Below are positions 44,763 through 53,206 of a stretch of 64,000 nt of DNA, one piece after another. Within the stretch, counting starts at the first letter, position 1. Every line of letters starts with the position of its first letter. Source of the stretch: Acidimicrobiales bacterium (lineage in GTDB: Bacteria; Actinomycetota; Acidimicrobiia; Acidimicrobiales; SKKL01); assembly GCA_034521975.1 (NCBI GenBank), contig JAXHLR010000002.1, forward strand, positions 62,001 through 126,000, given 5' to 3'. The position numbers were made by a program, and so were the translations under genes. The notes beneath the pieces are model-generated. The model worked only from the letters and a program-made list of their open reading frames with translations, did not search any database and had not been told where the DNA came from.

Positions 44763-47546
44763 TTAGCGCGGCGCCTGCTCGAAGGCGGTGTCGATGTCGG
44801 TGGGACGGCCGAAGAACCAGCCCTGACCCAGATCGCAGCCCAGATCGAGCAACAGATCGGCCTGCTCCTCGGTCTCGATCCCTTCGGCGATGCTGGTGAT
44901 CCCGAGGGACTCGGACAGGTGCAGCACGGCTTCGATGATCGACCGCTGGTCGTGCCGGCCAACGGCGTCGGCAGTGAACGACCGGTCGATCTTCAAGAAC
45001 TCGGGCTGGAACCGGGCGAGGTAGGCGAGCGACGAGTAGCCGGTGCCGAAGTCGTCGATGGCGATGGCCACTCCCCGGTTGCGCAGGGGTTGCAGCGCGG
45101 TCGCGACTCCCGGTGGGTCACGCATGATGCTGTGCTCGGTGATCTCGAGGCACAACCGGTGGGGATCGATGCCGGCCAGGTCCAGCGCCTGTTGGATCTG
45201 GGACGCGAAGTCGGGGTGCTCGAGCTCCTCGGGGGCGGCGTTGATGGCGATCCAGGCGTCGGAGAGCGTCGGGGGGATCCGGCTGAGCGCCGCGGCCGTC
45301 TCGGCGACGACGAAGCCACCGATGCGGTGCATCAATCCCGCGTCGGAGGCGATGGGCAGGAACCGGTCGGGTGGCACGTTGGTGCCGTCCGACGTGGTCC
45401 AGCGGAGGAGTGCTTCGAACCCGATGGTGTGACGGGTGGCGAGATCTACCTCGGGTTGGAAGTGCAGTCCCAGGCCGGTGCCGGCGTCGAGGCTGGCGTG
45501 CAGCTCGCTCTGGAGGCGGAGCCGGTCGCCGGTGCGTGCTCGCAGCGACTCGTCGGCGATGACCCATCGGTTCCGGCCGGCATCCTTGGCGGCGAACATC
45601 GCCGACTCGGCCAAGCTCAACAGCATGTCGCGGTGCTCTCTGCCGCTGATCGTAGCCACACCCATCGACACCGTGAGGTGGATGGTCGTGTCCGACACCG
45701 TGAAGGGCTCGTCGAAGGCACCGCGGATCCGTGCGACCAGTCGCATGGCGTCGTCGTCGTTGCTGAGGTCTTGGGAGAGCACGACGAACTCGTCGCCGCC
45801 GAATCGAGCGACGGTGTCGGTCTCGCGGACGAGCGACCGCAGCCGTTGCGCGGCGTCCATCAGCACCTCGTCGCCCGCGGTGTGGCCGAGCGCGTCGTTG
45901 ATGACCTTGAAGTGGTCGAGATCGCAGAAGAGCAGGGCCGACCGCTCGCCGGTGCGACGCGCCCGCCGGATGGCCTGGTCGATGCGGTCGGCGAGCAGGC
46001 TGCGGTTGGGCAGGCCCGAAACCGGGTCGTGGAGGGCCGTGTGGGCGAGGAGCGACTCGGTCCGGCGCCGCTCGGTGATGTCGAACGCCACCACCTGCAC
46101 CGCCTGGCCCCCATCCCAGGTCGTCGGGATGCTGGTGATCTCCAACACGGCGGTCGAGCCATCGAGGCGGGTCACCGAGGTCTCGAACGGCCCGACGATC
46201 TCGCCCCGCTCCAGAGCTGCCGTCTGCTGCCCGGTGACCTGGGAACTGGTGGAGGAGAACCGGGCGATCGGCCATCCGATGAGGTCGCTGGAACGGTTCG
46301 CCCCGAGAAGATCCACCGCCGCCTGGTTGACGAACACGAGGTTGCCGTCCTGGTGGATGACGATGGCCTGTGGCGACGCCTCGACCAGGGTCCGGTAGCG
46401 CGCCTCCTCGGCTCTGGCCCGGGCGAGGGCCTCCATCTCCTGGGTCACGTCACGCGCCGACACCACGGCCACGTCGCTGCGGCCGGGGGCGATCATCGAC
46501 CTGGCCTCCATCCACGCCCAGGTGCCGTCCTGGCGCAGGAACCGGAAGCGGCCTGCACGGCGCTCCCCTGGCTCCTGCAAGGTGGAGCCGAGGGAGGTGG
46601 CCACCTGCTCGAAGTCGTCGGGGTGGATCAGTTCGAACACGGTGCGCCTCAGGAACTGCTCGACGGGCCACCCGAGCACCCGCTGGACCGAGGGGGTGAC
46701 GAACTCCGCGGTGCCGTCCCCGCGGAACACCGCGATGATGTCGACCGAGTTGTCCAGGATGAAGCCCATCCGTTCCTGCTCCGCCTGGAGCGCGAGGTGG
46801 GCCTCCACCAGGTCGGTGACGTCGCGGCAGGTGAGGATCACGCCTCGGATGACCGGATCGTCGAGCCGGTCGGCGGACACGGTCTCGATCCAGCGCCACG
46901 AGCCGTCCGAATGGCGGACCTGGGCCCGCAGTGGTGATTCGGCCCGTGCCGCCGGGCCGCGGGGTTCGCCGAGGTGCCGATCGACGCTGGCGATCAGATC
47001 GGGTACGTGGTCGGGGGTCAACAGGGTGGTGACGTCGGTGCCGATCAGGTCGGACGGTCGATACCCCAGGACGACGCGCACCGAGTTGCTGACATGGGTG
47101 ATGAGGCGCGTCGCATCGAGCACGACCACCACATCTGGCCCGGCCTCGGTCAGGGTCTGCCACCACAGTCGGGCCAGGACGGCCTGCAGGGCGCCAGCGA
47201 CCGACTCGACGATGGCCTCCAGCGTGAGGTCGTCGACTCCGTCGGGGACGGCGACCACCACTTGGTGCTGGGTCGTACCGCCATCGGTGGCGGTCGCGGC
47301 CATGGCGGTCCACTCGTCCTGTGGTCCGACCCGGAAGCGGCGCGATTCGCCGTTGAAGGTGTCGATCTCGGAGCGAAGCGTGGCTGCCACCGGCTCGAGG
47401 ATCGTGGGCTCGACCAGCGGACCGACCACGTCGAGGTGGTCCGAGTCATGCAACCGCCAGGCCACCACGAGGGGCCGGTGCAGCGCGGTGGCCACGGCGG
47501 TAGCCACGCTGTGCGCGTCATCGGGGATGCGCCGACCGTTGTCCAT
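44763..47546 (-). CDS. PAS-GGDEF-EAL cyclic di-GMP signalling protein
   Basis: This 927-residue cytoplasmic-looking protein has an unrecognised N-terminal region (1-115), three PAS domains (about 115-235, 250-370, 375-490), a GGDEF domain (about 495-655) and an EAL domain (about 670-925). ARFGGDEFVVL is intact, with RETD five residues upstream as an I-site (RxxD). EAL motifs FEALLRW, ITEHSIM, IDDFGTGYSSL, LKIDRSF and EGIETEEQ are intact. Both synthesis and degradation of c-di-GMP are possible. A hairpin lies just before the start (47554-47570). Confidence 0.93.
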   Translation of the reverse strand: MDNGRRIPDDAHSVATAVATALHRPLVVAWRLHDSDHLDVVGPLVEPTILEPVAATLRSEIDTFNGESRRFRVGPQDEWTAMAATATDGGTTQHQVVVAVPDGVDDLTLEAIVESVAGALQAVLARLWWQTLTEAGPDVVVVLDATRLITHVSNSVRVVLGYRPSDLIGTDVTTLLTPDHVPDLIASVDRHLGEPRGPAARAESPLRAQVRHSDGSWRWIETVSADRLDDPVIRGVILTCRDVTDLVEAHLALQAEQERMGFILDNSVDIIAVFRGDGTAEFVTPSVQRVLGWPVEQFLRRTVFELIHPDDFEQVATSLGSTLQEPGERRAGRFRFLRQDGTWAWMEARSMIAPGRSDVAVVSARDVTQEMEALARARAEEARYRTLVEASPQAIVIHQDGNLVFVNQAAVDLLGANRSSDLIGWPIARFSSTSSQVTGQQTAALERGEIVGPFETSVTRLDGSTAVLEITSIPTTWDGGQAVQVVAFDITERRRTESLLAHTALHDPVSGLPNRSLLADRIDQAIRRARRTGERSALLFCDLDHFKVINDALGHTAGDEVLMDAAQRLRSLVRETDTVARFGGDEFVVLSQDLSNDDDAMRLVARIRGAFDEPFTVSDTTIHLTVSMGVATISGREHRDMLLSLAESAMFAAKDAGRNRWVIADESLRARTGDRLRLQSELHASLDAGTGLGLHFQPEVDLATRHTIGFEALLRWTTSDGTNVPPDRFLPIASDAGLMHRIGGFVVAETAAALSRIPPTLSDAWIAINAAPEELEHPDFASQIQQALDLAGIDPHRLCLEITEHSIMRDPPGVATALQPLRNRGVAIAIDDFGTGYSSLAYLARFQPEFLKIDRSFTADAVGRHDQRSIIEAVLHLSESLGITSIAEGIETEEQADLLLDLGCDLGQGWFFGRPTDIDTAFEQAPR

Positions 47547-47553
47547 CGTGCTC

Positions 47554-47570
47554 CGCCGGCAACACCGGCG
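47554..47570. other. Hairpin in the leader of the GGDEF-EAL gene
   Basis: CGCCGG-CAACA-CCGGCG, a perfect 6-bp stem with a 5-nt loop, sits 7 bp upstream of the start codon on the minus strand. It could affect ribosome access; it does not look like a known c-di-GMP riboswitch. Confidence 0.5.
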
Positions 47571-47651
47571 TGTTCGACTGTCCGAGGGGGTTCCCTCTAC
47601 CGATCGGCCGTCACCGGCGCCACATGAGGACTGATGTCGTGGGTCGAGCGG

Positions 47652-48371
47652 TCAGCGGGAGGCAGGCTTGGAGATGAGCGCACCGACCGCGGCGACGGCG
47701 GGACCGGCCACCGCGACCCAGGCGCCGATGGCGAGCTCATCGACGCTCTCGGTGATGTCGAAGAGGGTGAACAGCACCCAGGCCGTGCCGATGGCGCACA
47801 CGAGGGCCACCGGGAGCTTGAGCGCGGGCACGAACGGGACGAGGAGCGCGGCGATGGCCGCGACGAGCACCACGATCCAGCCGAAGGAGAAGAACAGCTC
47901 GCTCACCACGGTGAAGTCGGCTTCGGCGAAGCCCGAGATGGCATCGCCGATGTCGGCGCGGTCGATGGAGAACGGTCCGTCGCCGATCCAGTCCAGGGCG
48001 AACATCGCCAGCAGGGTGGCGATGGCGCCGACGGCGCTGACGATCAGGCCGGCGCCGACTGCGATGTTCGAGGAACCGCTGGCGGCCGGGGTCGCGGGGG
48101 TGGCCTGGCCCTGCTGCGGTGGAGACCAGTTCTGTTGGGGTGGTGGTGCTTGTTGGGGCGGTGGTGCTTGTTGGGGTGGTGGTGCTTGTTGGGGTGCTGG
48201 TGCGGCCGCGGTGGGTGGCGCGGCCGGTGCGGGGACCGAGGGGTCGACCGGCACCGGATCCTGGGATTGGCCGCCATCGGCCCCCGCCACGTGTGGGGTC
48301 CAGCGTTGGCCGTCGAAGTACCGCTGCACATGGCGCCCGGTGGGGTCTGGGTACCAGTTGGCCGCGCTCAT
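47652..48371 (-). CDS. DUF2510 domain membrane protein
   Basis: This 239-residue protein opens with a DUF2510 motif (NWYPDPTGRHVQRYFDGQRWT). It has a Pro/Gln-rich linker with repeated QQAPPP units, then four hydrophobic segments (about residues 103-125, 155-175, 177-195 and 215-233). DUF2510 is common in actinobacterial membrane proteins; its function is not known. A TAGGGT -10 (48414-48409, minus strand) lies upstream. The gene lies downstream of tRNA-Ile on the same strand. Confidence 0.8.
   Translation of the reverse strand: MSAANWYPDPTGRHVQRYFDGQRWTPHVAGADGGQSQDPVPVDPSVPAPAAPPTAAAPAPQQAPPPQQAPPPQQAPPPQQNWSPPQQGQATPATPAASGSSNIAVGAGLIVSAVGAIATLLAMFALDWIGDGPFSIDRADIGDAISGFAEADFTVVSELFFSFGWIVVLVAAIAALLVPFVPALKLPVALVCAIGTAWVLFTLFDITESVDELAIGAWVAVAGPAVAAVGALISKPASR
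48127..48195. repeat. 18-bp tandem repeats in the DUF2510 gene
   Basis: About three and a half copies of an 18-bp unit (TGTTGGGGTGGTGGTGCT with small variants) encode the QQAPPP repeats of the linker. Such arrays change length readily. Confidence 0.8.
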
Positions 48372-48408
48372 CTCGTTGGTTCTCCCTCGGACGGTAGCTG
48401 CGTCATGA

Positions 48409-48414
48409 GTGACC
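48409..48414 (-). promoter_or_regulatory. Probable -10 of the DUF2510 gene
   Basis: On the minus strand TAGGGT (48414-48409) lies 37 bp before the ATG at 48371; GGGAGAA further down is a plausible RBS. No clear -35 is visible. Confidence 0.4.
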
Positions 48415-48428
48415 CTAGTTGCACCCGG

Positions 48429-48501
48429 TGGGCCAGGCAGGGATCGAACCTGCGACCGAGCGATTATGAGTCGCCTGCTCTGACCACTGAGCTACTGGCC
48501 C
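48429..48501 (-). tRNA. tRNA-Ile2 (anticodon CAT, lysidine-type)
   Basis: A 73-nt cloverleaf reads 5' GGGCCAGTAGCTCAGTGG, then anticodon loop CTCATAA, and GGTTCGATCC in the T arm, with a GGGCCAG/CTGGCCC acceptor pair and discriminator A. The anticodon stem region AGAGCAGGCGACTCATAATC is typical of tRNA-Ile2, whose CAU anticodon is modified to lysidine by TilS to read AUA; it is not an elongator Met tRNA. CCA is not encoded. The repeat that reappears at 61520 begins in its anticodon stem. Confidence 0.88.
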
Positions 48502-48513
48502 TGACGGGGGGAG

Positions 48514-48586
48514 CTCCGGGGGTGGGGCTCGAACCCACGACCTACTGATTAACAGTCAGTTGCTCTGCCGACTGAGCTACCCCGGA
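48514..48586 (-). tRNA. tRNA-Asn (anticodon GTT)
   Basis: A 73-nt cloverleaf reads 5' TCCGGGGTAGCTCAGTCGG, anticodon loop CTGTTAA and GGTTCGAGCC in the T arm, with acceptor TCCGGGG/CCCCGGA and discriminator G. It is 12 bp from tRNA-Ile2 on the same strand. CCA is not encoded. Confidence 0.93.
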
Positions 48587-48652
48587 ATGCAGCGGTGAGG
48601 ATAGCAGTGCCGGCGGTCGTGACCTGCCGCTCGGGCTGGCAGAATCGTGCCC

Positions 48653-49537
48653 GTGAGCGACGAGGAGCTGGGCGACGAGGTCGAACGGCTCCGCGCCCTC
48701 GTCGCGGCGATCCCCGATCCCATCTACCGGATCACCGCCGACGGCACCTTCATCAGCGTCGAACGGCCCGACGACCATCCCAGCGCCATGCCCCAGGATT
48801 CGATCCCGGGCCGTTCGGTGCGCACCGCGATGCCCGCAGCCCAAGCCGAGGTGGTGATGGCCGGCATCCAGGAGGCGCTCGCCACGGGGAGGCTCTGCAC
48901 CGTCGAGTACGACCTGGTCCTCGACGGCGAGCAGCGCTGGTGGGAGGCCAGGATCGTCCCCACCGGTGGCGAGGTGCTGGGCATCGTCCGCGAGGTCACC
49001 GAGCGCCGCCGTGGTGAGGCCGAGACCCTTCGAGCGGCCCGCAGCGACGCGCTGACCGGGCTCGCCAACCGGGCGGCGTTCACCGCAGAGCTCGAGCACG
49101 CGATCGCCCGCTCACGCCGTTCGGGACGTGCTCTGGCGGTCTTCTACTGCGACCTCGACCGGTTCAAGGAGGTCAACGACCGGCACGGACACGCGACCGG
49201 CGACATCGTCCTCGCGGAGGTGGCCGACCGGGTACGTAGGGCGCTCCGCGACATCGATCTGGCGGCCCGTCTCGGTGGTGACGAGCTCGCGGTGCTGGTC
49301 GAGGAGTTCGACTCGGCCCACGCGCTCGAGGCCGTCGGGCTGCGCGTGGTCGACTCGGTGTCCCAGCCCTATGTGGTCGACGGCGCCGAGCACCTCATCG
49401 GGATGAGCATCGGCATCGCCGTCCTCCCCGACGATGCCGACACCGCCGGTGCACTCCTCGAGATCGCCGATGCCGCCATGTACCGAGCCAAGGCGCGGGG
49501 AGGGTCGCAGCTGGCGTTCGGCGGTCGCCTCGACTGA
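48653..49537 (+). CDS. PAS-GGDEF diguanylate cyclase, copy 1
   Basis: This roughly 294-residue protein has an N-terminal PAS domain (IPDPIYRITADGTFISVE) and a C-terminal GGDEF domain (about residues 125-290): DALTGLANRAAFTAELE, FYCDLDRFKEVND, ARLGGDELAVLVEEF. The signature is GGDEL, not GGDEF, with RDID five residues upstream as an I-site. CAGAAT (48640-48645) lies 7 nt before GTG 48653, favouring this start over GTG 48647. It belongs to the duplicated segment. Confidence 0.88.
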   Translation: MSDEELGDEVERLRALVAAIPDPIYRITADGTFISVERPDDHPSAMPQDSIPGRSVRTAMPAAQAEVVMAGIQEALATGRLCTVEYDLVLDGEQRWWEARIVPTGGEVLGIVREVTERRRGEAETLRAARSDALTGLANRAAFTAELEHAIARSRRSGRALAVFYCDLDRFKEVNDRHGHATGDIVLAEVADRVRRALRDIDLAARLGGDELAVLVEEFDSAHALEAVGLRVVDSVSQPYVVDGAEHLIGMSIGIAVLPDDADTAGALLEIADAAMYRAKARGGSQLAFGGRLD

Positions 49538-49553
49538 TCGCTGGGGTCGAGCG

Positions 49554-50114
49554 CTACTCGTCCAGCCAGACCGGGGCTCGGTCGAGCAAGAAGCGGCTCA
49601 CCTCGAGGCAGCGGTCCAACACGTCGCACAGCTGCTCCTGTCCGAGAAAGATCCGGGTCAGCGAGACCTCGATCCGTCCCACGATGGAGAGGCTCCGCTC
49701 GGTGGCCTCGGTGGCCGATGCCGTGGAGTCGATCGCCGAGACGTCGAGAGGGAGATCGGGACCGCCGATGCCGGCCAGCTCGGTGGCCAGCACCAACAGG
49801 TCGGGGCCTTTGGGCAGCGGCGGCATGGCCCAGGTGAACAGCAGCGGGAAGTTCCACACATCGGGTGGCTCGTCGGTCTCGGGCAGGTCGAGGATGGCGT
49901 CCTCGAAGCCGAGCATGACCCGGGGGTCGACCTCGAGCGCCAGGTGCAGGTCAAGCGGTCCGCCGCAGGCCTCCTCGGGGTGGAGATCGACCTCCCAGGC
50001 CTGGCGCAGGGAATAGGTCTCGACGAAGTGTCGCTCGTCGTGGACGTGGAACCCGTGGTCCACGGCGTGGTCCTTGAGGTCGGCGACGAAGACGGGAACA
50101 TCGATGGCTGCCAC
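49554..50114 (-). CDS. Hypothetical protein, copy 1
   Basis: This 186-residue soluble protein belongs to no family I recognise. Its middle contains an acidic segment (DLHLALEVDPRVMLGFEDAI) and FPLLFTWAMPPLPKGPDLLVLATELAG; the C-terminus is helical (LCDVLDRCLEVSRFLLDR). It is convergent to the GGDEF gene (16-bp gap) and divergent from the IMPase-like gene. GTG 50114 is the likely start. Identical in copy 2. Confidence 0.65.
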   Translation of the reverse strand: MAAIDVPVFVADLKDHAVDHGFHVHDERHFVETYSLRQAWEVDLHPEEACGGPLDLHLALEVDPRVMLGFEDAILDLPETDEPPDVWNFPLLFTWAMPPLPKGPDLLVLATELAGIGGPDLPLDVSAIDSTASATEATERSLSIVGRIEVSLTRIFLGQEQLCDVLDRCLEVSRFLLDRAPVWLDE

Positions 50115-50162
50115 GCCGTCAAGACTGCCAGCATTGGTGGTCTCTCGGCTAGGTTGCGCCCG

Positions 50163-50915
50163 ATGCGGCCCCCCGCGGATGCATCGATCCCCGAGCTGCT
50201 GGACGAGGTTGCCGGCCTCGTCCAGATATCGCTCGCAAGGCTGGACGCATGGGGGTTGGCGGGGACCGCGCCCGGCCAGCACCACAGCGATGTCGAGGCG
50301 GACCAGGTGGCGGTGCGGAGGTTGGTCGACGCCGGTGTCGGGGTGCTCAGCGAGGAGAGCGGTCTGCACCATCCGGGGCGGGACGTCGTCGTGGTCCTCG
50401 ATCCCCTCGATGGTTCGACCAACGCCGCCCATGGGGTCCCGTGGTACGCGACCAGTCTCTGCGCGGTCGACGCCGACGGGCCGTTGGCGGCGGTGGTGGT
50501 CGACCTGGCGCACGACCGGTGGTACCGGGCCCAGCGCGGCGGGGGAGCGACGCTCGACGGCGGCTCCATCGCCCCCGGCGTCGCCACCTCCCTCGACGAT
50601 GCCTTCGTCGGACTGTCGGGCCTGCCGCCTCGGCACCTGGGATGGCGCCAGTTCCGGGCTCTGGGTGCGGCGGCGCTCGACCTGTGTGCGGTCGCCGACG
50701 GCACGCTCGACGCCTTCGTGGACTGCAGCGTCGATGCGCACGGATCCTGGGACTACCTCGGGGCACTGCTGGTGTGCGAGGAGGCCGGGGTCGCGGTGCG
50801 CGATGCGCATGGACGGTCACTCGTGGTGCTCGCCCACGACGCCCGCCGAACCCCGGTCGCCGCCTGCACGACCGAGCTGCTCGACGAGGTGGTCGCGGCC
50901 CGCGGCGGGTTCTGA
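50163..50915 (+). CDS. Inositol monophosphatase-family protein, copy 1
   Basis: This 250-residue protein has the FIG/IMPase metal-site motifs LSEESG, VVLDPLDGSTNAAHG and SWDYLGALLVCEEAGV. Metal-binding Glu and Asp residues are present. It may hydrolyse inositol-1-phosphate (mycothiol or phospholipid inositol pathways), 3'-phosphoadenosine phosphate or a sugar phosphate; the substrate is not determined. TAGGTT (50150-50155) is 7 nt before ATG. Confidence 0.87.
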   Translation: MRPPADASIPELLDEVAGLVQISLARLDAWGLAGTAPGQHHSDVEADQVAVRRLVDAGVGVLSEESGLHHPGRDVVVVLDPLDGSTNAAHGVPWYATSLCAVDADGPLAAVVVDLAHDRWYRAQRGGGATLDGGSIAPGVATSLDDAFVGLSGLPPRHLGWRQFRALGAAALDLCAVADGTLDAFVDCSVDAHGSWDYLGALLVCEEAGVAVRDAHGRSLVVLAHDARRTPVAACTTELLDEVVAARGGF

Positions 50916-50963
50916 GGCGCGGATCCCGATGGGATGGGTCGGGCCCGGCCGTAGGCTCATGAG

Positions 50964-51443
50964 GTGATCGCTGCGGTGCATCGGCTCCTGCTCGGGGTGT
51001 TCGGATGGCTTCCACGTCGTGTTCGCCGCCGGATCGTGGGCACCCTGACGCCCTCCTACACGGTCGGGGCCATCTGTGTCATCGAACGGGCCGACGGCCG
51101 CATCGCGCTCATCCAGCACCGGTACCGGAACCGGTGGGGCCTTCCGGGTGGCCTGCTGGCCCGTCGGGAGGATGCTCGTGACGCCGCCCGACGAGAGGTG
51201 CGCGAGGAGATCGGCATCGACGTCGACCTGGAGGGCGAGGCCCAGGTCGTGGTCGAACCTGTTGTGCGCCGGGTCGATGTGGTGTTCAGGGCCCGCCCGG
51301 TCGACGACGAGCCGCTGGTGTCGCCCACGAGTCCCGAGATCGTCGCTGTCGAGTGGTTCGAGCCCGATGCGCTCCCCGATCTGCAGGACGAGACGGCGGT
51401 CGCCCTGGCCACCATCGAGAGGGCGTTGCGGCACCATGACTAG
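50964..51443 (+). CDS. Nudix hydrolase
   Basis: This 159-residue protein has a Nudix box GGLLARREDARDAARREVREEIGI (G-x5-E-x7-REVxEE) in residues about 63-86 with all catalytic Glu residues. The N-terminus has a short hydrophobic-basic stretch (LLLGVFGWLPRRVRRRI) that may be membrane-associated. Substrate is unknown. TAGGCT (50952-50957) lies 6 nt before GTG 50964. It is followed by tRNA-Val. Confidence 0.88.
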   Translation: MIAAVHRLLLGVFGWLPRRVRRRIVGTLTPSYTVGAICVIERADGRIALIQHRYRNRWGLPGGLLARREDARDAARREVREEIGIDVDLEGEAQVVVEPVVRRVDVVFRARPVDDEPLVSPTSPEIVAVEWFEPDALPDLQDETAVALATIERALRHHD

Positions 51444-51446
51444 GCT
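51441..51446 (+). promoter_or_regulatory. Probable -10 of tRNA-Val
   Basis: TAGGCT lies 12 bp before the mature 5' end of tRNA-Val. The surrounding AGGCTGACCCG (51442-51452) is also found exactly at the right boundary of the element (61511-61521). Confidence 0.5.
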
Positions 51447-51458
51447 GACCCGTCTCCG

Positions 51459-51532
51459 GGGCGCTTAGCTCAGCTGGCGAGAGCACCTCCCTTACAAGGA
51501 GGGGGTCGGGGGTTCGAGTCCCTCAGCGCCCA
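51459..51532 (+). tRNA. tRNA-Val (anticodon TAC)
   Basis: A 74-nt cloverleaf reads GGGCGCTTAGCTCAGCTGG, anticodon stem-loop CCTCC-CTTACAA-GGAGG, and GGTTCGAGTCC, with acceptor GGGCGCT/AGCGCCC and discriminator A. CCA is not encoded. The integrase gene begins 117 bp downstream, so tRNA-Val is the likely attachment-site neighbour, although no second copy of its 3' end is visible to 61.5 kb. Confidence 0.94.
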
Positions 51533-51595
51533 CGAGATCGGTACAAATCCGCAGGTCAGAGGCCATATCCCCGCCTCGCTCGGTTCCATCGGGTA

Positions 51596-51617
51596 CTCTA
51601 GCACAGCGCAGCTAGAG
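51596..51617. promoter_or_regulatory. Inverted repeat upstream of the integrase
   Basis: CTCTAG-N10-CTAGAG (51596-51601 and 51612-51617) is a perfect 6-bp inverted repeat between tRNA-Val and the integrase. It could be an integrase arm site or an operator. Confidence 0.4.
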
Positions 51618-51648
51618 CGCATAACATTCGCCCTGAAAGATCCCGAGA

Positions 51649-52572
51649 ATGGCCACCTACAAGCTCCCCGCCGACCAGTCGCCCGGCTCCATCGGACGCC
51701 TCGCCGCCTCGTTCGTGCTCGCCCTCGAAGCCGAACGCAAGAGCCCCCGCACCGTGGACGGCTACACCTCGTCGCTGCGCCTGTTCGACCGGTTCTGCCG
51801 CGACCACGACCATCCCACCATCGTGGCCGAGGTGACCCGCGACTCGATCCGAGCGTTCATGGCCGACCAGTTGGCCCGCAACAAGCCATCGACAGCACAG
51901 ACCCGCTACAAGGGCCTGCGGGTGTTCTTCGGGTGGCTCGTCGCCGAGGGTGAGCTCGACGCCGACCCGATGGCCAACATCAAGCCCCCGGCCATTCCCG
52001 AAGAACCGGTCCCGATCCTCACCGACGACGACCTCGACCGGTTGTTGAAGGCGTGCGCCGGTGACACCTTCGACGCTCGTCGCGACACCGCCATCGTGAT
52101 GATGCTGCTCGACACCGGCATGCGTCGCGGCGAGCTGGCCAACCTGGCGGTGGCCGACATCGACTGGGAGAACCGCGTCGCGGTGGTCATGGGCAAGGGG
52201 TCGAGGCCCCGAGCGTGCCCGTTCGGCGCGAAGTGCGCCAAGGCCCTCGACCGGTACCTGCGCCACCGAGACCGCCACCCCTACACCGAGTCGCCCCGGC
52301 TGTGGCTCGGCACCCGCGGGCCACTCACCGACCAAGGGGTTCGCCTCATACTCGAACGACGGGGGCGACAGGCCGGGATCGACGGGCTCCACGCTCACCA
52401 GTTCCGCCACACCTTCGCCCATCGCTGGCTCGAAGCCGGTGGCAACGAAGGTGACCTCATGCGCCTCACCGGTTGGCGTGCCCGGCAGATGCTCGCTCGC
52501 TACGGCGCCTCGGGTGCGGACTCGCGGGCCCGCGACGCCCACCGGCGTCTGTCACCGGGGGACCGGCTGTGA
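51649..52572 (+). CDS. int: Tyrosine recombinase / phage-type integrase
   Basis: This 307-residue protein has an N-terminal SAM-like core-binding domain ([14 protein letters not shown]) and a C-terminal catalytic domain with TGMRRGEL (Arg159), GKGSRPR (Lys183), [11 protein letters not shown] (His250, Arg253), [14 protein letters not shown] (Trp276 in the His/Trp position, Tyr285). All catalytic residues are present. It would integrate the following element. The stop overlaps the next GTG. Confidence 0.92.
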   Translation: MATYKLPADQSPGSIGRLAASFVLALEAERKSPRTVDGYTSSLRLFDRFCRDHDHPTIVAEVTRDSIRAFMADQLARNKPSTAQTRYKGLRVFFGWLVAEGELDADPMANIKPPAIPEEPVPILTDDDLDRLLKACAGDTFDARRDTAIVMMLLDTGMRRGELANLAVADIDWENRVAVVMGKGSRPRACPFGAKCAKALDRYLRHRDRHPYTESPRLWLGTRGPLTDQGVRLILERRGRQAGIDGLHAHQFRHTFAHRWLEAGGNEGDLMRLTGWRARQMLARYGASGADSRARDAHRRLSPGDRL

Positions 52573-53102
52573 TCGAGATCGACCTCGCGGAACCGATGGG
52601 AGTTGAGTGGGTACCGGCACTTGAGCACGTCGAGAGCGATCCCCGAGCCTCGCTCGTGGCAGAGGTGAAGTGCGGCGAGAAGGGGTGTGGCGTCGACGTC
52701 GGGCTCCGGGTGATCTCGGTCGGGGGCACCCGCTTACTGGTCGGTGAGCGACGCCTCGTTCCTCGTCGAATGGAGGATGAGTCCCGCCGCACCATCGAGG
52801 AACGAAGGGATCGAGCACGAGTTGAGCGACGCCCGCTTACCAACGGCCTAGGAAGGGTCGCCATCCCGCTCGAAGGCGAACCCGGTCGGCCCGTGACACT
52901 CACGCAGGCCATTCGCAACGCTGTCGCTGACCCGACACGATTCCAAGGGTGGGAAGCCTGGCTCTCATCGATGGATGATCCTCGATGGGAGACGGTGCTG
53001 ACGGCTGATTGCGGCTACCACGACAGGGTGTTCTTGGTGGCGGATGCCCACAGTGCACGGCGCAGGCAGGTTCTCGTCACCCGCGAGTACCGGGCCGTGT
53101 AG
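52569..53102 (+). CDS. Element hypothetical protein
   Basis: This 177-residue product has one CxxxxxC pair ([10 protein letters not shown]) near residue 36, a basic stretch ([16 protein letters not shown]) and a C-terminal segment [16 protein letters not shown] do not recognise a family. It is coupled to int by a 4-base overlap (GTGA). It is followed by a 104-bp gap with an RBS for the next gene. Confidence 0.55.
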   Translation: MIEIDLAEPMGVEWVPALEHVESDPRASLVAEVKCGEKGCGVDVGLRVISVGGTRLLVGERRLVPRRMEDESRRTIEERRDRARVERRPLTNGLGRVAIPLEGEPGRPVTLTQAIRNAVADPTRFQGWEAWLSSMDDPRWETVLTADCGYHDRVFLVADAHSARRRQVLVTREYRAV

Positions 53103-53206
53103 CGGTCCACCACCCGATAGCACAGCGCTGGTAGGTTGGCTGACAACTGATCCGGCCGGGCAAGGCTGCTCCCCGATGGCAAGCGGGACCTCCTAGGAGG
53201 CCTGCC

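Larger units (their letters stand above)
48461..50941. repeat. Long direct repeat, copy 1
   Basis: This segment recurs at 61520-64000 with a constant offset of 13,059 bp. It holds the 5' part of tRNA-Ile2, tRNA-Asn, a GGDEF gene, a hypothetical gene and an IMPase-like gene. Five substitutions separate the copies, at 48791, 49132, 49205, 49498 and 49523; I see none in 49524-50941. The left boundary is in the tRNA-Ile2 anticodon stem. The right boundary of the match is set by the window edge. Confidence 0.95.

Noticed and set aside
44355-46937. Long open reading frame on the plus strand opposite the GGDEF-EAL gene (860 codons)
   Set aside because: It is the high-GC antisense shadow of a strongly supported gene; the translation has no family motif and is rich in Gly, Arg and Glu in the typical shadow pattern.
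47547-47651. c-di-GMP riboswitch before the GGDEF-EAL gene
   Set aside because: Only a short hairpin is seen; the conserved GEMM core is absent.
48127-48195. CRISPR-like array
   Set aside because: The repeats are contiguous without spacers and are in frame with a coding linker; no cas genes are present.
48429-48501. Initiator or elongator tRNA-Met (anticodon CAT)
   Set aside because: The anticodon arm AGAGCAGGCGACTCATAATC and the body match tRNA-Ile2, not tRNA-Met.
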